Below the pieces are notes generated by a model. That model made no database searches and was not told the DNA's origin. It saw only the letters and a list, made by a program, of their open reading frames with translations. The translations under genes were made by a program, and so were the position numbers. From Fen-1258 sp027348115 (GTDB taxonomy: Bacteria; Bacteroidota; Ignavibacteria; Ignavibacteriales; Melioribacteraceae), in contig DAIEQA010000250.1 in the NCBI GenBank assembly GCA_027348115.1, positions 1-7,432 on the forward strand: a DNA stretch of 7,432 bases, read 5' to 3'. Every line of letters begins with the position of its first letter. Positions within the stretch are counted from its first letter, which is position 1. Positions 5,503 to 7,432 of this stretch are shown here, one piece after another.

Positions 5503-7432
5503 ATGGAATATTTTAATAATAAGTTATATATGGCCGATCAAGAAAATAATTCGAACCAGAATAAGCCAAAAAGAGGCCCGGGCGGTCAGCAAAAGCCCGA
5601 CGGCGATTTTGATTGGGGAAGAATAATTAAAACAGTGTTCAGTTGGGGTGCCGTTATAATTGCAGCGGTAATTGTTATGCAGTTTATGCGCGCCGGTACT
5701 TCCGGCACCGTGGATGTTTCTTACGATGTCTACGAAGATTTTCTCAATTCGGGCAAAATTGTTGAAGCTAAAATTTATAAGACGGATGTTAACGATTACC
5801 GATTTGAGGGAACTCTCTCCGAAAAACAAAAGCGGCTAATCAACGGCAACTATGTTGATATAAAAACTTTTTCTACCACGCTTGTCGAACCGGTTATCCA
5901 GGATCAAGTAAAGATCTGGAATGATAAAAATATTAAATACACTTTCGTAAAGGAATCGAACGAGTGGATGACGGTTCTTCTCGGGCTGCTTCCCTGGGTT
6001 TTAATTTTCGGTCTATGGATGTTCTTCTTTAGAAGAATGCAGGGCGGCGGCGCAGGCGGAACGAGAGGCATTTTCAACTTCGGAAAAAGCAAAGCTAAAC
6101 TTATTTCGGAATCAGCTATCAAAGTTACATTTAAAGATGTTGCGGGTGCCGACGAAGCCAAGCAGGAACTTGAAGAAATTATCGAGTTCTTACGGGAACC
6201 AAGTAAGTTTCAAAAACTCGGCGGTAAAATTCCGCGCGGCGTTTTATTATTGGGCCCTCCTGGAACCGGAAAGACCTTATTGGCAAGAGCCGTAGCAGGC
6301 GAAGCCGGCGTGCCGTTCTTCTCTATCTCCGGTGCGGATTTCGTTGAAATGTTTGTAGGCGTTGGTGCGAGCCGCGTTAGAGATCTTTTTGAACAAGGTA
6401 AGAAGAACGCGCCTTGCATAATTTTCATAGATGAAATTGATGCCGTAGGTCGACATCGCGGCGCAGGTTTGGGAGGCGGCCATGATGAACGTGAGCAAAC
6501 ATTGAATCAGCTGCTTGTCGAGATGGACGGCTTCGAGCAAAACAGCGGCGTAATTATTATCGCTGCAACCAACCGCCCGGATGTTCTCGATCCGGCATTG
6601 CTGCGCCCAGGTAGATTTGACCGCCAGGTTGTTGTAGATCGTCCAGATGTAAAAGGCCGCGAAGGAATCCTGAAAGTCCATACAAGAAAAATTCCTCTTG
6701 ATGTAGACGTGAATTTAACCGTGCTCGCAAAAGGTACTCCGGGATTAGCCGGTGCGGAAATAGCAAATCTTGTTAACGAGGCGGCATTACTTGCAGCTCG
6801 TAAAAACAAGAAGAAAGTTACGATGGAAGATTTTGAGGAAGCCAAAGATAAAGTGATGATGGGCATGGAACGGAAGAGCATGATAATTTCCGAAGATGAA
6901 AAGAAGATTACTGCTTACCATGAAATCGGGCATGTGCTTGTAGCCAAAATGATTCCGGAGGCCGACCCGGTTCACAAAGTTACAATTATTCCTCGCGGAC
7001 GCGCTCTTGGCGTAACAACTTATCTTCCGGTTGACGAAAAACATACTTACTCAAAAGATTATCTTGAAGCAATGATTGCTTATGCATTAGGCGGAAGAGC
7101 TGCGGAGAAAATTGTATTCAACCGCTTTACAACCGGCGCCGGAAATGATATTGAAAAAGCGACCGGTATTGCCCGTAAAATGGTTTGCGAATGGGGTATG
7201 AGCGAAAAACTTGGTCCATTGGCATACGGTGCTAAGGAAGAAGAAATCTTTTTAGGAAGGGAAATAACTAAACATAAAGATTACAGCGAACAAACGGCGC
7301 AGGATATCGACTCGGAATTGAAAAAGATTGTAATTAACGGTATGGAACGAGCAGAGAAAATTCTTACCGATAATATTGATGTGCTGCATAAACTTTCTCA
7401 AGAACTGCTCGAAAGAGAAATTCTGGATAACG
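5503..7432 (+). CDS. ftsH: ATP-dependent zinc metalloprotease FtsH, 3' partial
   Basis: FtsH is a membrane-anchored hexamer that pulls misassembled membrane proteins and selected regulators through an AAA+ ring and cuts them. The 643 visible residues run off the window end; a few dozen C-terminal residues are probably missing. In order: a polar N-terminal tail rich in N, Q, K, P and G (1-40); membrane segment 1 (about 41-62); a periplasmic part (63-154); membrane segment 2 (about 155-176); a Gly-rich linker; the AAA+ domain with Walker A GPPGTGKT (251-258), pore loop F284-V-G, Walker B IIFIDEID (306-313) and the RPGRFDR second region of homology; and the M41 protease with zinc motif HEIGH (473-477) and third ligand D549. 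The motif usually reads HEAGH; Ile fills the free position, so activity should be kept. ATG 5503 is chosen for its Shine-Dalgarno site; ATG 5530 is the alternative. It is last in the tilS-hpt cluster, 11 bases after hpt. Confidence 0.96.
   Translation, partial: MEYFNNKLYMADQENNSNQNKPKRGPGGQQKPDGDFDWGRIIKTVFSWGAVIIAAVIVMQFMRAGTSGTVDVSYDVYEDFLNSGKIVEAKIYKTDVNDYRFEGTLSEKQKRLINGNYVDIKTFSTTLVEPVIQDQVKIWNDKNIKYTFVKESNEWMTVLLGLLPWVLIFGLWMFFFRRMQGGGAGGTRGIFNFGKSKAKLISESAIKVTFKDVAGADEAKQELEEIIEFLREPSKFQKLGGKIPRGVLLLGPPGTGKTLLARAVAGEAGVPFFSISGADFVEMFVGVGASRVRDLFEQGKKNAPCIIFIDEIDAVGRHRGAGLGGGHDEREQTLNQLLVEMDGFEQNSGVIIIAATNRPDVLDPALLRPGRFDRQVVVDRPDVKGREGILKVHTRKIPLDVDVNLTVLAKGTPGLAGAEIANLVNEAALLAARKNKKKVTMEDFEEAKDKVMMGMERKSMIISEDEKKITAYHEIGHVLVAKMIPEADPVHKVTIIPRGRALGVTTYLPVDEKHTYSKDYLEAMIAYALGGRAAEKIVFNRFTTGAGNDIEKATGIARKMVCEWGMSEKLGPLAYGAKEEEIFLGREITKHKDYSEQTAQDIDSELKKIVINGMERAEKILTDNIDVLHKLSQELLEREILDN

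Noticed and set aside
5692..5706. GCCGG-TACTT-CCGGC inverted repeat
   Set aside because: It lies inside the ftsH coding region, at the start of the periplasmic segment, has no T run after it, and is explained by the codons of the protein.
5524..7044. Several long open frames on the minus strand opposite ftsH
   Set aside because: The + strand here encodes a complete and highly conserved FtsH core. The reverse frames show no recognisable domain and no ribosome-binding site, and are shadows of the ftsH codon pattern.

Overview
This window looks like ordinary chromosomal DNA from a bacterium of the Bacteroidota/Chlorobiota/Ignavibacteriota assemblage. An Ignavibacteria-like organism is my best guess. 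The support is indirect: moderate to low GC, a very short TonB-domain protein of the kind common in that group, the style of the TilS, Hpt and FtsH sequences, and mixed use of Shine-Dalgarno sites (clear before greA and ftsH, absent before tilS and hpt). Every gene reads on the + strand. I see no tRNA, rRNA, CRISPR array, insertion sequence, phage gene or origin.

Layout: (1) 1-2252 is the 3' part of an AddB/RexB-like helicase-nuclease subunit whose N-terminus lies upstream of the window. Its C-terminal RecB-type nuclease domain and four iron-sulphur cysteines are present. (2) 2402-2815 encodes a 137-residue TonB C-terminal-domain protein with an N-terminal hydrophobic segment. (3) The 2816-3039 gap holds two complementary pairs arranged like an H-type pseudoknot, then a strong intrinsic terminator that ends 15 bases before the greA ribosome-binding site. 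(4) 3040-3510 is greA, which starts with GTG behind AGGAG. (5) A second intrinsic terminator (3543-3571) finishes 7 bases before the next start codon. (6) 3579-4940 tilS, 4928-5491 hpt and 5503-7432 ftsH (cut by the window end) form a tightly packed cluster. tilS and hpt overlap by 13 bases, and the ftsH Shine-Dalgarno site overlaps the hpt stop codon.

The cluster combines tRNA-Ile2 lysidine formation (TilS), purine salvage (Hpt) and membrane protein quality control (FtsH). The same tilS-hpt-ftsH order is well known from Bacillus and its relatives, so this is a conserved housekeeping neighbourhood. GreA rescues backtracked RNA polymerase. The AddB-like protein should act in double-strand break processing, but no AddA-type partner is visible.

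I found no convincing new multi-gene system. The parts most worth a second look are non-coding: the possible pseudoknot plus terminator in front of greA, and the terminator pressed against the tilS start codon. No gap between genes exceeds 300 bases.
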